A program made the translations under genes and the position numbers. Below are positions 44,420-52,579 of a stretch of 64,000 bases of DNA, in pieces. The stretch's first letter is position 1. Each line of letters begins with the position of its first letter. This DNA is from Glaciimonas immobilis. Lineage in GTDB: Bacteria > Pseudomonadota > Gammaproteobacteria > Burkholderiales > Burkholderiaceae_D. The notes beneath the pieces are model-generated. The model was not told the DNA's origin, did not search any database, and saw only the letters and a program-made list of their open reading frames with translations. The DNA is taken from positions 186,001 through 250,000 of the forward strand of contig NZ_JAAOZT010000003.1 of NCBI RefSeq assembly GCF_011947285.1, read 5' to 3'.

Positions 44420-44683
44420 ATGAGCGCTTATCCTGAGAAACCAAAGTTATCCAAACTGTTTCGATTGCAATGGGAAGAGACGCAGAATAATTACGTGCTG
44501 TTGTACCCAGAGGGCATGGTTAAACTCAACCAAAGCGCCGCAGAAATCTTGAAACGCTGCGATGGTGAGCGCGATTGCGCTGCCATCGTCAGTGATTTGG
44601 AGACCACTTTCGGGATGCAAAATTTGCTCGCTGATGTAGAGGAATTTTTGCGTACCGCCGATGCACAAGGCTGGATAAGGTGA
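44420..44683 (+). CDS. pqqD: PqqA-binding chaperone PqqD
   Basis: An 87-residue carrier that binds PqqA and presents it to the radical SAM enzyme PqqE. The conserved core is [20 protein letters not shown] and [17 protein letters not shown]. The ATG at 44420 matches the usual length. The frame is open upstream, with a GTG at 44399, but no ribosome site decides. Its stop overlaps the pqqE start, as in most pqq operons. 180 bases separate it from pqqC. Confidence 0.93.
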   Translation: MSAYPEKPKLSKLFRLQWEETQNNYVLLYPEGMVKLNQSAAEILKRCDGERDCAAIVSDLETTFGMQNLLADVEEFLRTADAQGWIR

Positions 44684-45915
44684 TCAACATGACCGGACAG
44701 ACACAGCAAGCTGATCAGGCCCAAGAGGTTGAGGTGGTCAATCGGGTGGCGGATAGCGCGGTCCAGGATTTTGTCGTAACACCGCCATTGTGGCTGCTGG
44801 CCGAACTCACTTATCGCTGCCCTCTGCATTGCGTATTTTGTTACAACCCGCTGAATTACGCAGAAAACCGCAACGAATTAACCACCGATCAATGGTTTGA
44901 CGTAATGCGTCAGGCGCGCAAACTCGGTGCCGCACAGCTCGGCTTTTCTGGCGGCGAACCACTGCTGCGGGATGATTTGGAAGAGTTGATCGCTGAAGGT
45001 CACCGACTGGGTTATTACACCAACCTGATTACTTCCGGCGTCGGATTAACCGAACCGCGAATCGCCCGCATGAAGGAATTGGGCCTGGATCACATCCAGC
45101 TATCGTTCCAGGACTCGACCAAGGAAATGAACGATTTCCTGACCAGTACCAAAACCTTTGATTTGAAATCGAAGGTCGCCAAACTGATTAAGCAATACGA
45201 CTACCCAATGGTGCTAAACGTCGTCCTGCACCGCTACAATCTGGATCATATCGACCGCATTATCGAGATGGCGATTGAGATGGATGTGGAGTATCTGGAA
45301 CTCGCCAACACGCAATATTACGGCTGGGGTCTGGTCAACCGCGCGCATCTGCTGCCATCGCGTGAGCAGTTACAACGTGCCGAAGCGACTGTGAATGAAT
45401 ATCGCGCCAAGCTTGGTAACAAGTTGCGTATTTTGTTCGTAGTGCCGGACTATTTTGAAGAGCGCCCGAAGGCTTGCATGAACGGCTGGGGTTCGGTATT
45501 TTTAGCCGTCGCCGCCGACGGCGCAGCGTTGCCGTGTCACGCTGCAAGATCGTTACCCGGCCTTACTTTCCCCAACGTGCTGGAAGACAGCATCCACGAT
45601 ATTTGGCACCACAGTGACGCATTCAACCGCTACCGCGGCGACGCCTGGATGAAAGAGCCGTGCAAGACTTGCCCTGACAAAAAGAAAGATTTTGGCGGTT
45701 GCCGCTGTCAGGCCCTCGCCTTGACCGGTGACGCAACCAACGCCGACCCGGTATGCAGTAAATCGCCACACCATGACGCGCTACAAACCATCGTTCTGCA
45801 CGCCCAACCGACTAAGAACGGCGTACCGCAAACTGTTACGCAACCGATACTGTTCCGTACTGATGCCAACTCGATGCGATTTGCTAGCGCTGGTGCTGAG
45901 TCCTCAAATAAGTAA
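44680..45915 (+). CDS. pqqE: PqqE radical SAM enzyme
   Basis: Joins Glu and Tyr of PqqA by a carbon-carbon bond, the first step of PQQ synthesis. It has about 411 residues. The SAM cluster is CPLHCVFC (Cys 47, 51, 54), [10 protein letters not shown] is the GGE motif, and the SPASM region has CMNGWGS, PCHAARS, CKTCPDK and GGCRCQA for two auxiliary Fe-S clusters. The start is a GTG overlapping the pqqD stop; an ATG nine bases on is equally possible. The operon ends here: no pqqF is seen. Confidence 0.97.
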   Translation: MINMTGQTQQADQAQEVEVVNRVADSAVQDFVVTPPLWLLAELTYRCPLHCVFCYNPLNYAENRNELTTDQWFDVMRQARKLGAAQLGFSGGEPLLRDDLEELIAEGHRLGYYTNLITSGVGLTEPRIARMKELGLDHIQLSFQDSTKEMNDFLTSTKTFDLKSKVAKLIKQYDYPMVLNVVLHRYNLDHIDRIIEMAIEMDVEYLELANTQYYGWGLVNRAHLLPSREQLQRAEATVNEYRAKLGNKLRILFVVPDYFEERPKACMNGWGSVFLAVAADGAALPCHAARSLPGLTFPNVLEDSIHDIWHHSDAFNRYRGDAWMKEPCKTCPDKKKDFGGCRCQALALTGDATNADPVCSKSPHHDALQTIVLHAQPTKNGVPQTVTQPILFRTDANSMRFASAGAESSNK

Positions 45916-45942
45916 AAAACCTAGAGCAAAGAGGCGCACAAG

Positions 45943-45974
45943 TATTGTATTGTGTATATATACGCGATACAATA
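45943..45974. promoter_or_regulatory. higBA operator palindrome
   Basis: TATTGTAT and ATACAATA flank a central GTATATATAC; 26 of 32 bases are symmetric. It lies just before the higB ATG and overlaps the expected promoter, so it is the likely binding site of the HigA antitoxin. Confidence 0.75.
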
Positions 45975-45980
45975 GGTTTC

Positions 45981-46259
45981 ATGATAAAGAATTTTCGACA
46001 TAAAGGATTACAGCGGTTCTTTGAAACAGGAAGCAAGGCCGGAATTCAAGCAGCTCATGCAGTAAAGCTGAAACTTCAACTTGCTGCACTTGATCAAGCC
46101 ATCGCGCCAGAAGATCTTTCTGCGCCATCGTGGGGGTTGCATCCACTACAGGGCGATTTAAAGGGACATTGGGCAATCACGGTCAATGGAAACTGGCGAA
46201 TGGTATTCGCTTTTGAAGGTACAGACGCTATTCTTGTCGATTACCTTGATTATCACTAA
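45981..46259 (+). CDS. higB: HigB-type mRNA interferase toxin
   Basis: A 92-residue RelE-superfamily toxin that cuts mRNA at the ribosome. It starts MIKNFRHKGLQRFFETGS and includes LHPLQGDLKGHWAITVNGNW and RMVFAFEG, the HigB/GraT pattern with catalytic basic residues. The toxin gene precedes the antitoxin, the hallmark of hig modules. The upstream palindrome overlaps its promoter. Confidence 0.93.
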   Translation: MIKNFRHKGLQRFFETGSKAGIQAAHAVKLKLQLAALDQAIAPEDLSAPSWGLHPLQGDLKGHWAITVNGNWRMVFAFEGTDAILVDYLDYH

Positions 46260-46278
46260 AATTTTAAGGAGATTTATA

Positions 46279-46566
46279 ATGATACGTATGCACAATCCTC
46301 CTCATCCAGGCGAGGTTTTAAGAGAATATCTAGGTGACGTAACCGTGACGGCCGCAGCGAAGCAGATAGGCGTAGGTCGGGTCACATTACAGCGCATAGT
46401 CACTGGCGCATCAGGTGTTTCGCCTGATATGGCATATCGTCTTGGTGCGGCTTTTGGCACCAGTCCCGAATTGTGGGCGGGCATGCAGCTTCAGTACGAC
46501 TTATATCAGGCCAGCAAAATAAGCCGACCCAAGATCGAGCGATTGAGTGTAACGACTTCAATGTAG
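46279..46566 (+). CDS. higA: HigA-type antitoxin
   Basis: A 95-residue XRE-family antitoxin. It starts MIRMHNPPHPGEVLREYL with the helix-turn-helix TVTAAAKQIGVGRVTLQRIV and the family SPDMAYRLGAAFGTSPELW. It neutralises HigB and should repress the operon at 45943-45974. AAGGAG precedes the ATG; the gene follows higB by 19 bases. Confidence 0.94.
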   Translation: MIRMHNPPHPGEVLREYLGDVTVTAAAKQIGVGRVTLQRIVTGASGVSPDMAYRLGAAFGTSPELWAGMQLQYDLYQASKISRPKIERLSVTTSM

Positions 46567-46585
46567 CGCGAGAGTTCTATATGCA

Positions 46586-46774
46586 TCACTTCTCCGCAGC
46601 GTTGGCGATTGCCTGATACTTGCGCTCAAGGCGGTTCAACACGTCGTCAGCCGAGATGCCTGATGACTTGTCGTTCAACGCTTCCTGCCAGACGCAACCG
46701 GGCGATTGCCCCTCCTTTAGTTCCCCATCTGGGACGTAAGGATCAAACCATCCCTTTCCGTTAAAACCTGTCAA
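46586..46774 (-). pseudogene. antitoxin-like C-terminal fragment
   Basis: An open frame of about 62 codons whose end (ISADDVLNRLERKYQAIANA) looks like the C-terminal toxin-binding tail of small antitoxins. The only start is a TTG without ribosome site, and the N-terminal half is not a recognisable DNA-binding domain. It is probably a 5'-truncated antitoxin. No partner toxin lies downstream; higA converges on it. Confidence 0.4.
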
Positions 46775-46890
46775 TACCCTAATGATGTATTATTTTTATA
46801 CCTTATTCTGTTTTTTTAATTTTTAAAACGGAGGGTACAGCATAGAACTCATTACAACTCTGGCCTGTGTCGGAAAGCATCTGTTTCCCA

Positions 46891-47319
46891 TCACTGCGAT
46901 ACATCCCATGGATTGATAAGGGGGACTCCTGTTTGCTTAAAATCAGCGATGTTGCGAGTAACCACCGTCATGCCATGCACAAGGGCGGTTGCCGCGATGA
47001 GTGCATCGCGCTCGCCTCGCTTATCGGGTACATGCAGCCTGGCGCAGCGTTGCGCCACGGCAGTATCGACAGACAGCGTGCGACCGGAGAACTCAGGCAA
47101 TACGTGATGCTCTAGCCACGAGCGCAACATGGCCCCCTGAGTGGCGTCCTTTCGTTCAATTGACAGAACGCCAAGCTCCAGTTCCATGATTGTAATGGCC
47201 GATACAAAGAGGTCAGCGGCATCAACGCTTTCCGTCCATGCTGTCACATTGGCATCAGCTTTACCAAGCCGCACCTTGCGCAGTTCGGACACTACGTTGG
47301 TATCCAATACAAACATCAT
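46891..47319 (-). CDS. vapC: VapC-type PIN domain toxin
   Basis: A 142-residue PIN ribonuclease toxin. Acidic metal ligands are in MFVLDTNVVSELRK (Asp), ITIMELELGV (Glu), RGERDALIAATALVHGM (Asp) and VVTRNIADF (Asp). The start overlaps the antitoxin stop by four bases; an ATG one codon in is equally good. It is paired with a Phd/YefM-type antitoxin rather than an AbrB-type VapB. Confidence 0.94.
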   Translation of the reverse strand: MMFVLDTNVVSELRKVRLGKADANVTAWTESVDAADLFVSAITIMELELGVLSIERKDATQGAMLRSWLEHHVLPEFSGRTLSVDTAVAQRCARLHVPDKRGERDALIAATALVHGMTVVTRNIADFKQTGVPLINPWDVSQ

Positions 47320-47570
47320 GTGAAATCAGCCGGACGAATTTCGATATTTACACGCGGCGGCTCAAACTCGATGTCGGCAATACTGGGCATAGCCAGCGCA
47401 TCGGCAATGTTGCGCCGCTGTTTTGTGAGCCGCTGATAGTCCTCAAAGCTCATAAGCACATGGGCCGGCCGGCCGCGATCCGTGATGAACACTGGCCCGT
47501 TGTTTGCGGCCCGTTTTGCCTCGCTCGCCTTTTGGTTGAACTCGCGGCTTGATAAGGTGGTAATGATCAT
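47316..47570 (-). CDS. Phd/YefM-type antitoxin of the PIN toxin
   Basis: An 84-residue antitoxin. The N-terminal Phd/YefM domain is MIITTLSSREFNQKASEAKR and PVFITDRGRPAHVLMSFEDY; the C-terminus (IADIEFEPPRVNIEIRPADF) should wrap the PIN toxin. The start at 47570 is preferred to an ATG five codons earlier because that matches the family N-terminus. It is transcribed with vapC. Confidence 0.92.
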   Translation of the reverse strand: MIITTLSSREFNQKASEAKRAANNGPVFITDRGRPAHVLMSFEDYQRLTKQRRNIADALAMPSIADIEFEPPRVNIEIRPADFT

Positions 47571-47700
47571 GACGACACCCCGCATGCTTGAATAATGTAG
47601 CTATGTTACTACTTCACTCAAGCGAGTGCAAGTGTTTCAGAGTCTATAGAAGGGCAACGAACGCGGTTAGAGGTTAGTCCGGCCATCGGCGTTGGTCGCG

Positions 47701-47756
47701 TTGAGCGTTGAGCGTAGAGCGTAGAGCGTTGAGCGTTGAGCGTAGAGCGTAGAGAC
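47701..47756. repeat. 7-bp tandem repeats in a 28-bp higher-order unit
   Basis: The blocks TTGAGCG, TTGAGCG, TAGAGCG, TAGAGCG occur twice in a row (last block TAGAGAC). The array abuts the stop of the RelE gene, so it forms the 3' end of that transcript. Slippage is the simplest origin. Confidence 0.85.
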
Positions 47757-48022
47757 TACCGATATACCTCACGCCGGTTGCCAACCTGCACCACAAGAAC
47801 GCACAAAGCGCCGTCCTGTATGTCACAGATTACGCGGCAGTCACCTACCCGATAACGCCAGAGGGTATCAAGCGGGCCGCTCAACGCTTTGCCCGTGGTA
47901 CGGGGGTTCTCCAGTCCGGCAATGCGTTCATCCATGTAATCGACGATGCGCCGCGCCATTTGCTTGTCGAGTTTTCGAAGCTGCCCCTTGGCAGTATCGG
48001 CGTAATCAATCGTCCAAGCCAA
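47756..48022 (-). CDS. RelE/ParE family toxin
   Basis: An 88-residue RelE-type toxin: MAWTIDYADTAKGQLRKLDK, then LSGPLDTLWRYRVGDCRVI and VVQVGNRREVYR. The Arg residues in WRYRVGDCR and the C-terminal Arg/Tyr are the usual catalytic positions. Its start lies inside the antitoxin gene (17-base overlap), so the two are translationally coupled. Confidence 0.93.
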   Translation of the reverse strand: MAWTIDYADTAKGQLRKLDKQMARRIVDYMDERIAGLENPRTTGKALSGPLDTLWRYRVGDCRVICDIQDGALCVLVVQVGNRREVYR

Positions 48023-48233
48023 GGTCTCTCCTCACGTCAGCAGCAGAGTGTACTTGTTCTTGCCCCTTGCGTACACGTTCCAACACGTTGGCCGCAAGGT
48101 AGTAGTCCTCCATGTCCTCAATGCCCCGCTCAATAATTTCTCGCAGGTAGTACGCTTTTGTGCGACCAGTGCTTGAGGCGAGGAAATCAAGCCGTTGCTC
48201 CGTTTCTTGAGCGAGACGTACAGAGGTAGCCAT
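48006..48233 (-). CDS. RHH-family antitoxin (RelB/CopG type)
   Basis: A 75-residue ribbon-helix-helix antitoxin. The RHH segment is TSVRLAQETEQRLDFLAS and TGRTKAYYLREIIERGIED; the C-terminus (AADVRRDLGLDD) is the toxin-binding part. It precedes and overlaps the RelE gene. A short palindrome upstream is its probable operator. Confidence 0.92.
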   Translation of the reverse strand: MATSVRLAQETEQRLDFLASSTGRTKAYYLREIIERGIEDMEDYYLAANVLERVRKGQEQVHSAADVRRDLGLDD

Positions 48234-48249
48234 AATAAAATCTCCAAGT

Positions 48250-48263
48250 GAATATATGTATTC
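48250..48263. promoter_or_regulatory. operator palindrome of the RelE-RHH module
   Basis: GAATA-TATG-TATTC lies 17 bases before the antitoxin start, in an AT-rich promoter stretch. This is the usual position for an RHH antitoxin operator. Confidence 0.5.
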
Positions 48264-48365
48264 ATTGTATCATTTACATTCGGCGTCAGTTTTGGTGTCG
48301 AGGCGCTGCTGCTCACTATATGGATACGAGGCATCAAACTATTCGTTTTACCGCTCATAACTCAT

Positions 48366-48554
48366 CGTGAGCGCCTGATTCTGGTCGAGAAACTGCCGGA
48401 ATTTTTCGGCACTAAAGCAAGGATACGTTTGCAGGGCCGATGGCTGGCGGCAGCAGGATTCTTGCCCCGAACACGCGTCAGGGTCAGCGTCATGACGGGA
48501 TGTCTGGTCATCACACGCGAGGATTGTCCGCCCATATCGTTCGACATGCTCTAA
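48366..48554 (+). pseudogene. SymE-like toxin remnant without a start
   Basis: The plus frame to TAA at 48552-48554 encodes IRLQGRWLAAAGFLPRTRVR followed by VSVMTGCLVITRED, the core of SymE-family toxins (LxGxWLxxAGF pattern). The frame stays open upstream but has no ATG, GTG or TTG start and no SymE-like N-terminus. It is therefore most likely a 5'-truncated remnant. No antisense RNA promoter can be judged. Confidence 0.6.
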
Positions 48555-48642
48555 TGTTGATGAAGCAACGCTTCATGTGCGGCGTTTTGACCGTGCTACC
48601 ATATATGTACTAATATTTGTACATATTTATGAGGAACAAATC

Positions 48643-48900
48643 GTGGATGCCTTATATTATAGCTATACAAGACAGCACCTTACGGCTGTGATGGATAAGG
48701 TGGGACAAGATCGCGCCCCTATCTTGATTACACGCCAAAAGGGCGAGCCGGTAGTGATGATGTCGCTTGATGACTACAACGCACTTGAAGAAACAGCTTA
48801 TCTCTTACGCAGCCCTAAAAATGCTAAAAGGTTAGCTAAGTCGATTGAGTCTTTACGGGCCGGTCGCGGCGTGGTGCGAGAGTTGCTCAATGAAGATTGA
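48643..48900 (+). CDS. yefM: YefM-type antitoxin
   Basis: An 85-residue Phd/YefM antitoxin. It starts at the GTG at 48643, with GAGGA ahead (VDALYYSYTRQHLTAVMDK), and contains PILITRQKGEPVVMMSLDDY and the C-terminal toxin-neutralising part AKSIESLRAGRGVV. It overlaps the start of the yoeB frame by 11 bases. As yoeB is broken, this antitoxin is now an orphan. Confidence 0.93.
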   Translation: MDALYYSYTRQHLTAVMDKVGQDRAPILITRQKGEPVVMMSLDDYNALEETAYLLRSPKNAKRLAKSIESLRAGRGVVRELLNED

Positions 48901-49144
48901 GTGGTCTGAAGAAGGCTGGGAAGATTACATTTATTGACAAACGAATAATAAAATTCTACTAAAACGTATTAATGCCCTTATTAAAGATATTCAGCGCGAT
49001 CCTTATATCGGTATCGGCAAACCCGAACCACTGAAACACCATCTGTCAGGCTTTTGGTCCAGGCGCATCGATGATGAGCATCGACTTGTCTATGCCGTTG
49101 AGAATGCCGCGCTGCAAATCGCGCAATGCCGTTCTCATTATTAA
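48890..49144 (+). pseudogene. yoeB: YoeB toxin inactivated by one nonsense codon
   Basis: An 84-codon frame starting at the ATG at 48890 reads MKIEWSEEGWEDYIY, then TGA at 48935-48937, then [48 protein letters not shown] and a final CRSHY. YoeB has Trp (TGG) exactly at the stop, so one G-to-A change explains the loss. All catalytic parts downstream, including EHRLVY and the final His-Tyr, are intact. No ribosome start is evident after the stop. Confidence 0.88.
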
Positions 49145-49154
49145 AAAGAATACA

Positions 49155-49350
49155 TCAGACTAGCGGTAAAAATATTGCAGGGCTAATCCCAAAGAACTTA
49201 CCTAATTTTCGCCAGGGAAGCACTTATTTTTCGCTTGCCAGCCAGAATTGCCGACAGATTGCTCTGGTGAACAATTTCTGCCAATTCTTCTTGTTTCAGC
49301 TCGCGACTATCCATCAAAAAACGTAACGCGTCTTTGCTTCAGGATGTTTT
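49155..49350 (-). pseudogene. frameshifted HigA-like HTH antitoxin
   Basis: Three minus-strand frames join into one HTH antitoxin C-terminus: HPEAK, then DALRFLMDSRELKQEELAEI and SAILAGKRKISASLAK, then KLGKFFGISPAIFLPLV to TGA at 49155-49157. The middle part is open at 49198-49332. Each join needs one extra A, in short A runs near 49335 and 49208. The N-terminal half and partner toxin are missing. It is a dead remnant. Confidence 0.7.
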
Positions 49351-49402
49351 TGGGACTAACTATGCCCATTTTTTATGTTCAAATTATGGTAAGTGGGTAT
49401 TT

Positions 49403-49432
49403 GTGAGCCGTATATAATGAAATACGGCTCAC
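49403..49432. promoter_or_regulatory. palindromic operator around the fic -10 box
   Basis: GTGAGCCGTAT and ATACGGCTCAC form a perfect 11-bp inverted repeat with an 8-base spacer. TATAAT (49413-49418) overlaps the inner edge, so a bound repressor would cover the promoter. It ends 18 bases before the fic ATG; the Fic protein's own winged-helix C-terminus is the obvious candidate repressor. Confidence 0.75.
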
Positions 49433-49450
49433 GAATTGATTTGAAAATCC

Positions 49451-50617
49451 ATGAATGCACCTCACCAACGCGCATATGTCTGGCAACACTCTTCTTGGCC
49501 AGCATGGGAATACGACAGCGAAGTCATCAGTGCATCGCTTACGCAAGCACGTCTTCAACAGGGAAAAGTACTAGGTAAAGCCCAAGTAATCGACATGTCC
49601 GGCGACGCCCTTACCCAAGTGGTTAATGACATCTGGGTTCAGGAAGTTCTTGCGACCGCTGCGATCGAAGGTCATAAACTCGACTTCGACCAGGTACGCT
49701 CCTCCGTTATGCGCAAACTCGGCATGGCAACGGCAGGACCATCCCCACGTCACGTCGATGGTTTGGTGGACGTCATGCATGATGCGATCCAAAATTTCTC
49801 CGTGCCGTTAGATTTTGACCGTCTGTTCCGGTGGCAGTCAGCGCTCTTTCCGGGTGGCACATCAGGGATACAGCGCATTGAGGTGGGAAAGTTTCGCACC
49901 TGCCAAGATCCGATGCAAATAGTAAGCGGGCGACCGGGCAAGGAAGTCGTACATTATCGTGCGCCAGATTCCAGACAAGTGCCCCAGGAAATGGCGCAGT
50001 TTTTAGCGTGGTTTAACAAGCCCAGTGAAATAGAGGGCATTGTGCGCGCGGCGATCACTCACTTGTGGTTCGAGACAATCCACCCGTTCGAGGACGGAAA
50101 CGGCCGCGTCGGTCGCGCCATAATGGATATGGCCATCGCGCAAGACGCTCAGTCGGCGGTTCGCCTCTATAGCATGTCGCGCCAACTGCAAGAAAACCGC
50201 ACGGCCTACTATGACGCGTTAAAGGCTGCGCAAACAGGTAACCTTGACATCACTCCATGGATTGATTGGTTCGCAAAGCAGTTCGCTTTAGCGTGCATCA
50301 AATCGGAACGCATCATCGACCAGGCCCTTGAGAAGGCCGCGTACTGGGCCAAGCATGTCACCCATTCATTCAATGCGCGCCAGCGCAAAGCACTGCAAAA
50401 ACTTCTCGATGCTGGCGATGGAGGATTCCTAGGTGGTTTGACAGCGGAGAAATACTGCAAAATTACGGGCGTATCAAAGGCTACTGCCACACGCGATTTA
50501 TCTCACCTATTGCAACAGGAAGCATTAGTCGTACGTGGCGTCGGCAAGGCAACCAAGTACTATATAAATGTTTCTGGCTGGCACCAAAAAGGTAGCGATG
50601 AAGGCGCTATCGTATAA
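49451..50617 (+). CDS. class II Fic protein with DUF4172 and winged-helix parts
   Basis: A 388-residue Fic enzyme, which transfers AMP from ATP to a protein target. The N-terminus (YVWQHSSWPAWEYDSE) fits DUF4172. The inhibitory helix motif TAAIEG is near residue 68, before the Fic core, so it is class II and self-inhibited. The catalytic motif HPFEDGNGRVGRA is complete near residue 211. A C-terminal HTH (AEKYCKITGVSKATATRDL) suggests autoregulation through the palindrome upstream. The target is unknown. It ends the toxin-antitoxin island. Confidence 0.92.
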   Translation: MNAPHQRAYVWQHSSWPAWEYDSEVISASLTQARLQQGKVLGKAQVIDMSGDALTQVVNDIWVQEVLATAAIEGHKLDFDQVRSSVMRKLGMATAGPSPRHVDGLVDVMHDAIQNFSVPLDFDRLFRWQSALFPGGTSGIQRIEVGKFRTCQDPMQIVSGRPGKEVVHYRAPDSRQVPQEMAQFLAWFNKPSEIEGIVRAAITHLWFETIHPFEDGNGRVGRAIMDMAIAQDAQSAVRLYSMSRQLQENRTAYYDALKAAQTGNLDITPWIDWFAKQFALACIKSERIIDQALEKAAYWAKHVTHSFNARQRKALQKLLDAGDGGFLGGLTAEKYCKITGVSKATATRDLSHLLQQEALVVRGVGKATKYYINVSGWHQKGSDEGAIV

Positions 50618-50811
50618 GGTGAGGCAAAGTCCCATACACCCTCTCAGCGGAGGGTGTCAATAATGATGAAACATCGTTACAGCGCTTGCCCTCACGCTGT
50701 CAGGTTTTCCCTCTACAGATAGAATGCATGGCATCATCACGGCTTGCTTGCACGGCGCATGCACGTCACAGTCCGTATTTATACATTCCAGCTCAAATAA
50801 CACCAGCAACT

Positions 50812-51810
50812 ATGCACAAAGAAGTACAGCACTACAAAACACACACCGTAGATATCATCATCTATCCGGGCTTTAAAGCGCTGGAAGCTATCGGACCGCT
50901 GAAGGTATTTGACTACACCAATAGTTGTCTGCGGCAGCGCCAGTTAGCAGGGGGTTATCAGGTCGCGATAGCGTCAACCAAAATCGGCATGATCGTGTCC
51001 GACACGTTGATGGCGCTTGAGGCGACCAAAGCAATCAGTATGCTTGCCTTGCCTGATCTTGCGCTGATAGTCGGTGCGCCTGACATCGAAAAAGCGCTCA
51101 AGGATTCATTTGAAATAGTGGAATGGGTAACTAGCGCCGCGCCTAAAATGCAGCGTCTGGCAGCGCTGTGCACCGGGAGTTTCTTTCTGGCCGAAGGTGG
51201 CGCGCTGGATGGTCGGCGCGCCACCACGCATTGGCGGTTTTCTGAATTGTTAAGTAAAAAATATCCAGCGGTCAAAGTAGACGCTGATGCGATCTTTATA
51301 CGCGAAGGCAACATCTGGACCTCTGCGGGCGTGACGGCTGGAATGGACCTGGCGCTAGCAATCGTAGAGGAAGATTTTGGCCGTGAAATCGCCCTTGAGG
51401 TGGCGCGCGATTTGGTGATCTACCTGAAAAGACCGGGCGGACAGTCGCAATTTAGCGTACATCTTTCTAGCCAGATGACGACCCACCCAACCATCCGTGA
51501 GTTACAAAGCTGGATCATGCTGCATCTGGGCGAGGACCTCAGCATCCCCAAATTAGCGGCACGGGTAGCGATGAGCGAACGTAATTTTGCCAGAGTATTT
51601 CAACGAGAAACCGCAGAAAGCCCAGCCGAATTTATAGAAAGCGCACGCTTCGAAGTAGCCCGACGCATGCTGGAAGAAAACGAATCGGCGTTAAAACAAA
51701 TTGTGTTGAAGACTGGATTTCGCACTGAAGAAAAGATGCGACGGGTGTTTCAGAAAAAAATCGGCGTGACCCCAAAAGTCTATCGTGAACGCTTTTCAAC
51801 AACGCTATGA
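50812..51810 (+). CDS. GlxA-type AraC family regulator
   Basis: A 332-residue regulator with an N-terminal DJ-1/PfpI-like domain (VDIIIYPGFKALEAIGPLKV, AALCTGSFFLAEGGALDGRR, ATTHW) and a C-terminal AraC HTH pair (LSIPKLAARVAMSERNFARV and IVLKTGFRTEEKMRRVF). The ATG at 50812 starts the conserved part; the frame is open 42 codons further but that looks unrelated. Homologues control catabolism of small amines and aldehydes. It is convergent with gfa and may control the formaldehyde genes. Confidence 0.9.
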   Translation: MHKEVQHYKTHTVDIIIYPGFKALEAIGPLKVFDYTNSCLRQRQLAGGYQVAIASTKIGMIVSDTLMALEATKAISMLALPDLALIVGAPDIEKALKDSFEIVEWVTSAAPKMQRLAALCTGSFFLAEGGALDGRRATTHWRFSELLSKKYPAVKVDADAIFIREGNIWTSAGVTAGMDLALAIVEEDFGREIALEVARDLVIYLKRPGGQSQFSVHLSSQMTTHPTIRELQSWIMLHLGEDLSIPKLAARVAMSERNFARVFQRETAESPAEFIESARFEVARRMLEENESALKQIVLKTGFRTEEKMRRVFQKKIGVTPKVYRERFSTTL

Positions 51811-51937
51811 TTACTATTTTCAGATCCATACTGCAGCGTGTTGACCCTGAAGCACTTCCAGAGCCAACAGCTTACATAAAACAGTCGTTCTAATGGTCAA
51901 CTAATGACCACCTTTTCGAGTGTTTCACACTTACCGG

Positions 51938-52507
51938 TTACAGACTTTTTGACTTAGCAGAATGCGCAGCAATAGCGTCCATTAACGGTGGTGACAGGCA
52001 ATCGTAAGGTGGCAGATTCAGTTCAACCAAGCGTGCGCGCACTGCGCCCATACCGTCTGGCTTATAGCCGGCTTCGATGATCGATGATACAAACGCCGCA
52101 AATTCCGGAGGTGCCCATCCGCTTGCTGTAGAACGCTCTGTATGAACAAAATCCAGACCATGAAATGGATGACCGGTGTTTTCGATGCGGCCGTACATGT
52201 GAACGCCGCACTCTTTGCATGCATGACGCTGAATCGCTGCGTTGGTATCGACGACGGCTAGTTTATCGCCGTTTGCAGTAACGCTAACGTTGTCACGTGA
52301 GACAACGGCGATTTGCGCGAACAAAGCACCTTCTGGCTTCCAGCATTTTGAACAACCGCATACGTGGTTGTGCGCTACCTGACCTTTGATTGCTACTTCC
52401 ACTTTATTGGAAGAACAGCCGCAAGAAAGCGTGCCGCCCGCGAAATTTTCTGCAGCTGGCTTTAGTCCGTTATCGACGGCTGGATGGATCTTGACTGAAG
52501 CATTCAT
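51938..52507 (-). CDS. gfa: Gfa, S-(hydroxymethyl)glutathione synthase
   Basis: A 189-residue zinc protein that speeds condensation of formaldehyde with glutathione. Zinc ligands are in [21 protein letters not shown] and [12 protein letters not shown], the GFA/CENP-V fold pattern. [10 protein letters not shown] is further family signature. It lies 72 bases after fghA, with adhC first in the cluster, so the three probably form one operon for formaldehyde detoxification. Confidence 0.93.
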   Translation of the reverse strand: MNASVKIHPAVDNGLKPAAENFAGGTLSCGCSSNKVEVAIKGQVAHNHVCGCSKCWKPEGALFAQIAVVSRDNVSVTANGDKLAVVDTNAAIQRHACKECGVHMYGRIENTGHPFHGLDFVHTERSTASGWAPPEFAAFVSSIIEAGYKPDGMGAVRARLVELNLPPYDCLSPPLMDAIAAHSAKSKSL

Positions 52508-52579
52508 GAAACTTCTCCTGATAGATTTTATGGATGAAAATAGCTGTGTAATAAATGGGGAGGAAATAATGTTGTGCCG

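Noticed and set aside
50728-50743. Sigma-54-like TGGCATC-ATCA-CGGCT before the GlxA-type regulator
   Set aside because: The -12 element is poor; such partial matches are expected by chance.
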